Assembly (NCBI GenBank): GCA_963205465.1
Contig: CAUJKG010000176.1
Span: forward strand, 1-10,115
Length of the DNA: 10,115 bases
DNA from: Pseudomonadota bacterium
GTDB lineage: Bacteria; Pseudomonadota; Alphaproteobacteria; Rhizobiales; Xanthobacteraceae
Reading direction: 5' to 3'
Numbering within the stretch: position 1 is the first letter of the stretch; each line of letters starts with the position of its first letter. This document shows positions 1 to 5,943 of the stretch, piece after piece. A program made the position numbers and the translations under genes. The notes beneath the pieces were generated by a model, which was given only the letters and a program-made list of their open reading frames with translations, made no database searches and was not told the DNA's origin.

Positions 1-1374
1 ACCTATCGTCTGTCCGAAGAGCAGGCGCGCGCCATCCTCGATCTGCGTCTGCAGCGGCTGACCGCACTCGGCCGCGACGAAATCGAAGCCGAGCTCGATG
101 CGCTCGGCAAGGAGATCGCGGAGTATCTCGATATTCTCCGCAGCCGCGCCCGCATCCAGTCGATCATCAAGACCGAACTTTCCGAAATCAAAAAGGAATT
201 CGCCACCCCGCGGAAGACCGAGATTTCCAGCGAGGAAGTCGGCGAGATCGACGAAGAGGCGCTGATCACGCCGGAAGACATGGTGGTGACGGTGTCGCAC
301 GCGGGCTACGTCAAGCGCGTGCCGCTCTCGACCTATCGCGCACAGCGCCGCGGCGGCAAGGGCCGCGCCGGCATGCAGACGCGGGAGGAAGATTTCGTCA
401 GTCGCCTGTTCGTAGCTTCTACGCATGACGAAGTGCTGTTCTTCTCGTCGCGCGGGCGGGCCTATACGTTGAAGGTCTGGAAACTGCCGCTCGCGGCTCC
501 GCAGGCGCGCGGCAAGGCATTCATCAATCTTCTGCCGATCCAGACCGACGAAACCATCACCTCGATCATCACGATGCCAGCGGACACGGCCGAGCGCGAG
601 AAGCTGAACATCATGTTCGCGACCACCGCCGGCGGCATCCGGCGGAACGCGCTGTCCGACTTCGTCGATATTCGCCGCTCCGGCATCATCGCGATGAAGC
701 TCGACGAGGGCGAGGCGATTGCCGACGTCGCGGTTTGCACCGACGCCGATGACATCGTGCTCTCGACCGCCGGCGGCCAGTGTATTCGTTTCCCGGTCGG
801 AGACGTGCGCGTGTTCAAGGGCCGCGACTCCACGGGCGTGCGCGGTATCAAGCTGGACGATGACGACAAGGTCATCTCCATGTTGATCATTCGCCATGTC
901 GAAGCGACCAGCGAGGACCGGATCGCCTATCTGAAGCTCGCCAATGCCGTGCGCCGCGGCGAAGAGGCCGATGCCGAGGCTGACGACGAAGAGAAGGTCG
1001 GCTCGATCGAGCTGTCGCAGCAGCGCTACGCGGAAATGGGCGCGGCCGAGCAGTTCATCCTGACGCTCACTGAGCGCGGCTACGGCAAGCGTACTTCGTC
1101 TTACGAATACCGCATCACCGGCCGCGGCGGCAAAGGCATCGTCGCCATGTCGCTCAGCAAGAAGAATGGCCGTATCGCCGGTTCTTTCCCGGTCGAGGAA
1201 ACCGACCAGATCATGCTGGTGACCGACGGCGGCAAGCTGATCCGCACCCCGGTATCCGGCATTCGCATTGCCGGCCGCTCCACGCAGGGCGTCATCGTGT
1301 TCGACACTGCCGACGACGAGAAGGTGGTTTCGGTGGAGCGCATTCGCGAAGACGAAGACAACGGCGAGCACTGA
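1..1374 (+). CDS. gyrA: DNA gyrase subunit A, C-terminal part (5' end outside window)
   Basis: This is the last 457 residues of the gyrase A subunit, the part of the A2B2 type II topoisomerase that wraps DNA so that ATP-driven negative supercoils can be introduced. The reading frame is open from base 1. Residues 1-80 of the fragment are the coiled-coil/tower end of the breakage-reunion domain (SEEQARAILDLRLQRLTALG). The beta-pinwheel DNA-wrapping domain follows. Its canonical GyrA box QRRGGKG lies at fragment residues 115-121 (bases 343-363), which identifies gyrase rather than ParC of topoisomerase IV. Later blade motifs include KGRDSTGVRGI, GRGGKGIVAM and AGRSTQGVIV. An acidic insertion (EEADAEADDEE, bases about 961-993) lies between two blades, and the tail is acidic (EDEDNGEH). 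The catalytic tyrosine region is upstream of the window. The stop TGA is followed 42 bp later by coaD on the same strand. Confidence 0.97.
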   Translation, partial: TYRLSEEQARAILDLRLQRLTALGRDEIEAELDALGKEIAEYLDILRSRARIQSIIKTELSEIKKEFATPRKTEISSEEVGEIDEEALITPEDMVVTVSHAGYVKRVPLSTYRAQRRGGKGRAGMQTREEDFVSRLFVASTHDEVLFFSSRGRAYTLKVWKLPLAAPQARGKAFINLLPIQTDETITSIITMPADTAEREKLNIMFATTAGGIRRNALSDFVDIRRSGIIAMKLDEGEAIADVAVCTDADDIVLSTAGGQCIRFPVGDVRVFKGRDSTGVRGIKLDDDDKVISMLIIRHVEATSEDRIAYLKLANAVRRGEEADAEADDEEKVGSIELSQQRYAEMGAAEQFILTLTERGYGKRTSSYEYRITGRGGKGIVAMSLSKKNGRIAGSFPVEETDQIMLVTDGGKLIRTPVSGIRIAGRSTQGVIVFDTADDEKVVSVERIREDEDNGEH

Positions 1375-1416
1375 CGCCGCCTTGCCGGGCGGTGCGGAGA
1401 AGGATAACCAGTCGGC

Positions 1417-1926
1417 ATGGAACGCATCGGCCTTTACGCTGGCACCTTCGATCCGATCACGAATGGCCATCTCGACGTATTGGAAGCGGCTGCACGGATG
1501 TGCGACCGCGTTGTCGTCGCTATTGGGATCCATCCGGGCAAGAAGCCGGTTTTCGACGCCGCCGAGCGCAGGGCGATGATCGAGGAGGCGAGCGCCTCGA
1601 TCGCGCGCGCCTATAAGGTCGAAATCAGCACCATGAACTTCGACGGCCTCGTCATCACCGCGGCCAGGGAGAAGAAAGCAACGCTTCTGATCCGGGGCCT
1701 GCGCGACGGTACCGATTTCGACTACGAAATGCAGATGAGCGGCATGAACGGCGAAATGGCGCCGCAAATCCAGACTGTTTTCATTCCGGCAAAGCCCGAA
1801 GCACGTCACGTGACGGGAACGCTGGTCCGGCAGATCGCGGCCATGGGCGGCGATATCTCCAAGTTTGTGCCGGAATTCGTCGCCAAAAGACTGGTCGCGC
1901 AATTCGCGAAAAAACCGGGTCAGTGA
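1417..1926 (+). CDS. coaD: Phosphopantetheine adenylyltransferase (CoA biosynthesis)
   Basis: CoaD transfers the AMP moiety of ATP to 4'-phosphopantetheine, giving dephospho-CoA and pyrophosphate, the penultimate step of coenzyme A synthesis in the cytosol. The 169-residue length is normal for the family. The N-terminus GLYAGTFDPITNGHLD holds the nucleotidyltransferase T/HxGH signature as TNGH at residues 15-18. The conserved LIRGLRDGTDFDYE block is at residues 91-104, with Arg93 and Arg96 in the usual phosphate-binding region. The C-terminal block RHVTGTLVRQIAAMGGD (130-146) stands where many enzymes have ISSTLVR. GGAG and AAGGA ribosome-binding sequences at 1396-1404 lie 12-17 bases before the ATG. 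The stop codon overlaps the ribosome-binding site of the following cyclophilin gene, which suggests cotranscription. Confidence 0.96.
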   Translation: MERIGLYAGTFDPITNGHLDVLEAAARMCDRVVVAIGIHPGKKPVFDAAERRAMIEEASASIARAYKVEISTMNFDGLVITAAREKKATLLIRGLRDGTDFDYEMQMSGMNGEMAPQIQTVFIPAKPEARHVTGTLVRQIAAMGGDISKFVPEFVAKRLVAQFAKKPGQ

Positions 1927-1934
1927 GGAATAAG

Positions 1935-2573
1935 ATGCGTGTCGTTCAACTGGTTGTCTTCCTGTGCGCGCTCGCGTTTCCGCTGAGCGCGAGCGCCCAG
2001 CAGAATGTCGATCCCTGGCGCGGCACTACGCCCGAAGCCAAGGCAAAGCAGAAGCCGGATGCGAAGGCCGAACGGAAGAGCGCCCAGACCAAAATAAAGG
2101 CCAAGACGAAGACCGGCGGCTCGGACACGCTTACGCTCGAAACCACCAAGGGCAATATCGTGATCCGTTTGCGGACCGATCTCGCACCGAACCATGCCAA
2201 GCGCCTGCAGCAGCTTGCCAGCGAAGGTTTCTATAATAATGTGCCGTTCCATCGCGTGATTGACGGCTTCATGGCGCAGACCGGCGACGGCCAGCATGGC
2301 AACGGCAGTGGCGGTTCTTCGCATCCGGATTTGCGCGCGGAATTCTCTTCCGTGCCGTTCCGCCGCGGCATTGTCGGCATGGCGCGCAAAGGCGGCAACA
2401 ACCATTCCGCGAACAGTCAGTTCTTCATCATGTTCGCCGAACAGTCGTCGCTGAACGGGCAATATACCGTTGTCGGCGAAGTGATTTCCGGCATGGATGT
2501 CGTCGACAAGATCAACAAGGGCGAACCGCCCCGCAATCCCGACCGCATTCTCCGCGCGGTCGCAGGTCAATAA
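1935..2573 (+). CDS. ppiA: Exported cyclophilin-type peptidyl-prolyl cis-trans isomerase
   Basis: This is a 212-residue cyclophilin expected to catalyse cis-trans isomerisation of X-Pro bonds in the periplasm. The start ATG at 1935 is chosen because AGGAA (1926-1930) precedes it and because it gives a clean signal peptide: MRVVQ, a hydrophobic core, and a likely cleavage site at ASA-QQ near residue 21. An in-frame GTG at 1923 overlaps the coaD stop and is less likely. Residues about 34-62 form a linker rich in lysine and alanine. The cyclophilin domain covers about 64-208. It has FHRVIDGFMAQTG at 105-117 (Arg107, Phe112, Met113 and Gln115 match human CypA Arg55, Phe60, Met61 and Gln63) and NSQFFIMF at 160-167. 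As in many bacterial cyclophilins, the cyclosporin-contacting Trp is replaced (Leu in SSLNGQY). A cytosolic paralogue follows 12 bp downstream. The symbol is assigned by localisation and family, not by proven orthology. Confidence 0.92.
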   Translation: MRVVQLVVFLCALAFPLSASAQQNVDPWRGTTPEAKAKQKPDAKAERKSAQTKIKAKTKTGGSDTLTLETTKGNIVIRLRTDLAPNHAKRLQQLASEGFYNNVPFHRVIDGFMAQTGDGQHGNGSGGSSHPDLRAEFSSVPFRRGIVGMARKGGNNHSANSQFFIMFAEQSSLNGQYTVVGEVISGMDVVDKINKGEPPRNPDRILRAVAGQ

Positions 2574-2585
2574 GGAACTTGAACC

Positions 2586-3038
2586 ATGGCTGACGAAAAC
2601 ACGCTTCTTCTGGAAACGACGCAAGGTCCGGTCACGATCCAGATGCGCCCCGATCTCGCGCCGGGCCACGTCGCGCGCATCAAGGAACTCGTGAAAGACG
2701 GGTTCTATGATGGCATCGTCTTCCATCGCGTGATCGACGGCTTCATGGCGCAGACCGGCTGCCCGCACGGCACCGGCACCGGCGGTTCGGGCAAGAAGCT
2801 CAAAGCCGAGTTCAATGCAGCGCCGCACGTGCGCGGCACGGTTTCGATGGCGCGCGCCGCCAATCCAGATTCCGGCGACAGCCAGTTCTTCATCTGCTTC
2901 GACGATGCGCGCTTCCTCGACGGCCAATACACCGTGTGGGGCGAGGTCACCTCGGGCATGGAAAACGTCGACAAGATCAAGCGCGGCGAACCGGTGACGA
3001 ACCCCGACAAGATCGTCTCCGCCAAGATGGCGGCGTAA
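2586..3038 (+). CDS. ppiB: Cytosolic cyclophilin-type peptidyl-prolyl cis-trans isomerase
   Basis: This is a 150-residue single-domain cyclophilin without signal peptide or linker, so it is expected in the cytosol as a general prolyl isomerase. The active-site block FHRVIDGFMAQTG is at residues 46-58 (Arg48, Phe53, Met54, Gln56), DSQFFICF at 98-105, and the closing motif GQYTVWGEV at 113-121. The ATG is preceded by AAGGAA (2572-2577), which overlaps the TAA of the upstream exported cyclophilin, at 8-base spacing. That tight join suggests one transcript and a gene pair born by tandem duplication. A 39-base stretch around the active site (2721-2759) differs from its counterpart in the upstream gene (2247-2285) at one base. 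A GAAA-capped hairpin that could end or protect the transcript lies 27 bp after the stop. Confidence 0.95.
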   Translation: MADENTLLLETTQGPVTIQMRPDLAPGHVARIKELVKDGFYDGIVFHRVIDGFMAQTGCPHGTGTGGSGKKLKAEFNAAPHVRGTVSMARAANPDSGDSQFFICFDDARFLDGQYTVWGEVTSGMENVDKIKRGEPVTNPDKIVSAKMAA

Positions 3039-3061
3039 ACGCCTTCCACCTACGCATACTT

Positions 3062-3143
3062 GTCATGCCCCGCGAAAGCGGGGCATCCAGTATTTACCGA
3101 TGGTAATGTGGTTGCTGGATCGTCCGCTTTGGCGGACGATGAC
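3062..3143. repeat. Nested palindromic intergenic element (two inverted 29-bp arms, each a hairpin)
   Basis: Left arm 3062-3090 and right arm 3115-3143 are inverted copies: the right arm's reverse complement matches the left at 22 of 29 positions, sharing GTCAT at one end and ATCCAG at the other. Each arm is itself a hairpin with a 9-bp stem and 4-base loop: ATGCCCCGC, loop GAAA, GCGGGGCAT (3065-3086), and ATCGTCCGC, loop TTTG, GCGGACGAT (3119-3140). Six of the seven differences between the arms are three compensated base pairs in the stem; the seventh is in the loop. A small stem TTACC-GAT-GGTAA (3094-3106) lies between them. The layout resembles the dispersed palindromic repeats (GTCAT...ATCCAG) common between genes in Hyphomicrobiales; that resemblance is from memory, not a search. 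It may also act as a transcript end or 3' stabiliser for ppiB, although no T-tract follows. Confidence 0.8.
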
Positions 3144-3151
3144 GGCGTGAA

Positions 3152-4237
3152 ATGAAAACCGACCTGTTCGATTTTGACCTTCCTTCGGACGCGATCGCGC
3201 TCCGGCCGGCGGAGCCGCGCGACGCCGCGAAGCTCCTCGTCGTCACCCCGAACCTGGATCCTGAATTCGACGACCGCGTGGTGCGGGAACTGCCTTCGCT
3301 GCTCTGCGCGGGCGATCTCCTGGTCGTCAACGACACCAAGGTCATTCCTGCGCGCCTGCGCGGCGTACGGGAGAGAAACGGGGTTCCCGTAGAGATCGAG
3401 GCGACGCTGCTGAAGCGTACAGGCCCCGAACGCTGGCAGGCGCTGGCGAAGCCCGCCAAGCGGCTCCAGGCGGGCGACCGCATCCGATTCGGGCACGAGT
3501 CGCGGGTCTGTCTGTTGGGCGCGCTCGACGCAACCGTCGAAGAGAAAGGTGAGGCGGGCGAAATCACGCTTTGCTTCGACTTTCATGGCGCAGTACTCGA
3601 CGACGCGATCGATGCGCTCGGGCACATTCCGCTGCCGCCGTACATCGCCTCCAAACGCGAAGACGACGAGCGCGACCGCCGCGACTATCAGACCTTGTTT
3701 GCGAAGCATGAAGGATCGGTCGCCGCACCGACCGCCGGACTGCATTTCACGGATGCCCTGCTTGCCGCGCTTGCAGCAGCCGGCGTGACGATCGCGAAGG
3801 TAACGTTGCACGTCGGCGCGGGCACCTTCCTGCCGGTGAAGACGGAGGATGTCTCGGGCCATAAAATGCACGCCGAGTACGGCGAGATCGGCGCCGAGGT
3901 GGCCGCGCAGATCAATGCGGCCCGGGCCAAAGGCGGCCGGATCATTCCGGTCGGCACCACTGCGCTGCGGCTGCTGGAGTCGGCGGCTACGCCCGACGGA
4001 GAGGTGAAGCCGTTCGCGGCGGAGACGGACATTTTTATTACGCCCGGCTACCGCTTCCGCGCGGCGGACGCGCTCTTGACGAATTTTCATTTGCCGCGTT
4101 CGACGCTGTTCATGCTGGTCAGCGCCTTTGCCGGTACCGAACGCATGAAGCGGGCTTATGAGCATGCGATCGCCAACGGCTACCGCTTCTATTCTTATGG
4201 CGACGCCAGTTTGCTGTTTCCGGAACGGCCGCGCTAG
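3152..4237 (+). CDS. queA: tRNA preQ1 ribosyltransferase-isomerase (queuosine synthesis)
   Basis: QueA transfers and isomerises the ribosyl group of S-adenosylmethionine onto the preQ1 base already placed in tRNA, making epoxyqueuosine at the wobble position of GUN anticodons. The 361-residue protein begins with the family's usual MKTDLFDFDLP, so the ATG at 3152 is well supported although no clear Shine-Dalgarno sequence precedes it. Recognisable blocks run in the usual order: NDTKVIPARL (60-69), GHIPLPPYI (157-165), GSVAAPTAGLHFT (188-200), LHVGAGTFLPV (219-229), GTTALRLLES (268-277), NFHLPRSTLF (311-320) and FYSYGDASLLF (346-356). The length is in the family range. tgt, which acts one step earlier on the same tRNA position, follows after 9 bp, so the two queuosine enzymes are probably cotranscribed. 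The palindromic element upstream ends within a few bases of the start. Confidence 0.97.
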   Translation: MKTDLFDFDLPSDAIALRPAEPRDAAKLLVVTPNLDPEFDDRVVRELPSLLCAGDLLVVNDTKVIPARLRGVRERNGVPVEIEATLLKRTGPERWQALAKPAKRLQAGDRIRFGHESRVCLLGALDATVEEKGEAGEITLCFDFHGAVLDDAIDALGHIPLPPYIASKREDDERDRRDYQTLFAKHEGSVAAPTAGLHFTDALLAALAAAGVTIAKVTLHVGAGTFLPVKTEDVSGHKMHAEYGEIGAEVAAQINAARAKGGRIIPVGTTALRLLESAATPDGEVKPFAAETDIFITPGYRFRAADALLTNFHLPRSTLFMLVSAFAGTERMKRAYEHAIANGYRFYSYGDASLLFPERPR

Positions 4238-4246
4238 AACCCGCCG

Positions 4247-5365
4247 ATGCAGTTCGAGATTCACGCAATAGACGGTGCCGCGCGCCGCGGAACGCTGAAG
4301 ACCGCGCGCGGGGATATCCGCACGCCCGCTTTCATGCCGGTCGGCACGGCGGCGACCGTGAAGGCGATGCTCCCCGAAACCGTGCGGTCGACGGGCGCGG
4401 ATATCGTGCTCGGCAATGTCTATCATCTGATGTTGCGGCCAGGCGCGGAGCGGATCGCAAGCCTCGGCGGCCTGCATAAGTTCATGAACTGGAGCCGGCC
4501 AATCCTGACGGATTCCGGCGGCTTTCAGGTCATGTCGCTCGCCAAACTGCGTACATTGAACGAGCATGGCGTGAAGTTCAGGAGTCACATCGACGGCACT
4601 GCCTATGAACTCACGCCCGAACGCGCGATGGAGATTCAGGCGCTGCTCGGCTCCGATATCTCGATGCAACTCGACGAATGCGTGCGGCTGCCCTGCAGCG
4701 ACGAGGAAGCGGCGCGCGCGATGCGGCTTTCGCTGCGCTGGGCGGAGCGGTCGAAGAAAGCGTTCGGCTCGCCGAAAGATCGCGCGATTTTCGGTATCGT
4801 GCAGGGCGGCGCATCGGTGCCACTGCGGCTGGAATCCGCCAAAGCCCTGACGGAGATCGGCTTCGACGGCTACGCCATCGGCGGTCTCGCCGTCGGCGAG
4901 CCGCAGGACGTCATGCGCGCCACGATTGCGGCGACGATGCCGGCGTTGCCGGCAGACCGGCCGCGTTATCTGATGGGGGTCGGTACGCCCGATGATCTTC
5001 TCAAAGCGGTCATGCGCGGGGTCGACATGTTCGATTGCGTGATGCCGACGCGGGCAGGCCGCCACGCGCTCGCCTATACCCGCTTCGGCCAGTTGAATCT
5101 GAAGAATGCCCGCCATGCCGACGATCCGCGGCCCATCGACGAGGCGAGTGATTGCCCGGCCGCGCGCGATTACTCGCGCGCCTACCTGCATCACCTGGTA
5201 AAGGCGAACGAAATCCTCGGCTCGATGCTGCTGACCTGGATCAACGTCGGCTACTATCAGAGCCTGATGGCCGGAATGCGCGATGCCATCTCTGCCGGCC
5301 GCCTACAGGACTTCGCGGCGGAAACGGCGGAGGGATGGGCGCGGGGAGACGCGGCAGCGGCGTAG
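4247..5365 (+). CDS. tgt: tRNA-guanine transglycosylase (queuosine synthesis), degenerate zinc site
   Basis: Tgt swaps guanine-34 of GUN-anticodon tRNAs for preQ1 through a covalent enzyme-tRNA intermediate. The 372-residue length is normal. TDSGGFQVMSL (88-98) carries Asp89, the general acid/base; QLDECVRLP (141-149) carries the substrate-binding Asp143; IFGIVQGG (181-188) and GGLAVGE (212-218) are typical; MFDCVMPTR (261-269) carries the nucleophile Asp263. The family's zinc site is C-x-C-xx-C plus a later His (Cys302, Cys304, Cys307 and His333 in E. coli, from memory). Here the corresponding stretch is SDCPAARDYSRAYLHHL, and LLTWINVGYYQ replaces the usual T-x-HN. Three ligands are therefore Ser301, Ala306 and Ile332, and only Cys303 remains. 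The rest of the fold is intact to the end, so this looks like a functional lineage variant rather than decay. The ATG at 4247 has only a weak ribosome-binding site. Confidence 0.95.
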   Translation: MQFEIHAIDGAARRGTLKTARGDIRTPAFMPVGTAATVKAMLPETVRSTGADIVLGNVYHLMLRPGAERIASLGGLHKFMNWSRPILTDSGGFQVMSLAKLRTLNEHGVKFRSHIDGTAYELTPERAMEIQALLGSDISMQLDECVRLPCSDEEAARAMRLSLRWAERSKKAFGSPKDRAIFGIVQGGASVPLRLESAKALTEIGFDGYAIGGLAVGEPQDVMRATIAATMPALPADRPRYLMGVGTPDDLLKAVMRGVDMFDCVMPTRAGRHALAYTRFGQLNLKNARHADDPRPIDEASDCPAARDYSRAYLHHLVKANEILGSMLLTWINVGYYQSLMAGMRDAISAGRLQDFAAETAEGWARGDAAAA

Positions 5366-5378
5366 TCCTGAAAAGCGG

Positions 5379-5432
5379 ACCGGGGCGGCGAACGTCACGC
5401 CGCCCCCGGTGCTGCCGGCTGAGCGCAGCCGG
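5379..5432. terminator. Two GC-rich hairpins at the convergent tgt/hmuQ junction
   Basis: Two stem-loops fill the 75-bp gap between the convergent tgt and hmuQ stop codons. The first pairs ACCGGGGCGGCG (5379-5390) with CGCCGCCCCCGGT (5398-5410), leaving one bulged base and a 7-base loop. The second pairs CCGGCTG (5415-5421) with CAGCCGG (5426-5432) around AGCG. Neither is followed by a clear T-tract on either strand; on the minus-strand side, the run AAAAG at 5371-5375 gives CTTTT after the first stem, which could serve transcripts coming from hmuQ. Position and stem strength suggest a bidirectional transcript end. Confidence 0.6.
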
Positions 5433-5440
5433 TCATGAAG

Positions 5441-5779
5441 TCAGGCGGCCTTGTCGCCCTTGCGTTCCGTCAGTACCGGCTCGAAACCCTCGAACTCGGG
5501 GTGGCCGAGATACATCGGCACGGCAGGCTTGTGCTCGCCGGCGCGAGCGTGGGCCGCGCGGAATCCTTCCGAGTTGGTCCAGTTTTCGAAATCCTGCTTC
5601 GTTGCCCAGGTCGTATGCGAAGAATACAGCGAATGGTCTTCCTTCTTCGGGCCTTTCAGAAGATGGAATTCGATGAACCCCGGCATGGTGTTCAGATAGG
5701 ACTTGCGCTCGCGCCAGATGCGCTCGAATTCTGCTTCCTGGCCGGGGGTAACTTTGAACCGGTTCATCGCGATGAACAT
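5441..5779 (-). CDS. hmuQ: IsdG/HmuQ-type haem-degrading monooxygenase
   Basis: This is a 112-residue protein of the antibiotic-biosynthesis-monooxygenase (ABM) fold, IsdG-like haem-degrading branch. It should open the haem ring in the cytosol and release iron. The start at 5779 is chosen over an in-frame ATG at 5824 because AAAGGAAAGGAAAC lies just upstream and because family members begin MFIAMNRF. The catalytic triad known from IsdG/IsdI (Asn, Trp, His) is present as Asn6 (AMNRF), Trp67 (ENWTNS) and His77 (AAHARA), at the same spacing as in IsdG. The block PGFIEFHLLKGP (33-44) is typical. In Bradyrhizobium japonicum the related HmuQ was shown to degrade haem; assignment here follows from homology and from its place 164 bp downstream of the haem receptor gene on the same strand. 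The ring-opening product cannot be read from the sequence. Confidence 0.93.
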   Translation of the reverse strand: MFIAMNRFKVTPGQEAEFERIWRERKSYLNTMPGFIEFHLLKGPKKEDHSLYSSHTTWATKQDFENWTNSEGFRAAHARAGEHKPAVPMYLGHPEFEGFEPVLTERKGDKAA

Positions 5780-5826
5780 GACGTTTCCTTTCCTTTGCCT
5801 TGCGGCTGCTGGGCGGTCTCTCATTA

Positions 5827-5936
5827 CCGGCAGTTTGCCGGAAACGCGGAGCGAGCCGCTTTCAGGATACTGAAAGCGGCCGCTTCGTTCGTGCTCCTCT
5901 TGCGAGGAATGCTTTTCGGGAGGCGCGGACGCCTCC
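5827..5936 (-). promoter_or_regulatory. String of four stem-loops between hmuR and hmuQ
   Basis: In the direction of hmuR-hmuQ transcription the gap contains, in order, GGAGGCG/CGCCTCC (5919-5936, loop of 4, eight bases after the hmuR stop codon), TCCTC/GAGGA (5895-5908, loop of 4), GCCGCTTTCAG/CTGAAAGCGGC (5855-5880, perfect 11-bp stem, loop of 4) and CCGGCA/TGCCGG (5827-5841, loop of 3). No T-tract follows any stem, so none is a textbook intrinsic terminator. Possible roles are transcript 3'-end protection for hmuR, partial termination that lowers hmuQ expression, or a boundary before an hmuQ promoter that I could not identify. Confidence 0.55.
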
Positions 5937-5943
5937 GCGCAAT

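Noticed and set aside
1376..1393. Small hairpin CCGCC/GGCGG between gyrA and coaD as a terminator
   Set aside because: The stem has only 5 bp, there is no T-tract, and the coaD ribosome-binding site follows at once, so it is more likely chance in GC-rich DNA.
1920..2927. A 335-codon open frame on the minus strand opposite both cyclophilins
   Set aside because: Its internal similarity (two related halves) is just the antisense image of the tandem cyclophilin duplication.
3050..5194. A 714-codon open frame on the minus strand opposite queA and tgt
   Set aside because: It lies wholly opposite two clear conserved genes. Its product is rich in Arg, His, Gln and Asp without family motifs, typical of an antisense shadow in GC-rich DNA.
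5780..5824. An hmuQ start at the ATG at 5824
   Set aside because: The extra 15 residues are not typical of the family, and the ATG at 5779 has a strong purine-rich ribosome-binding site.
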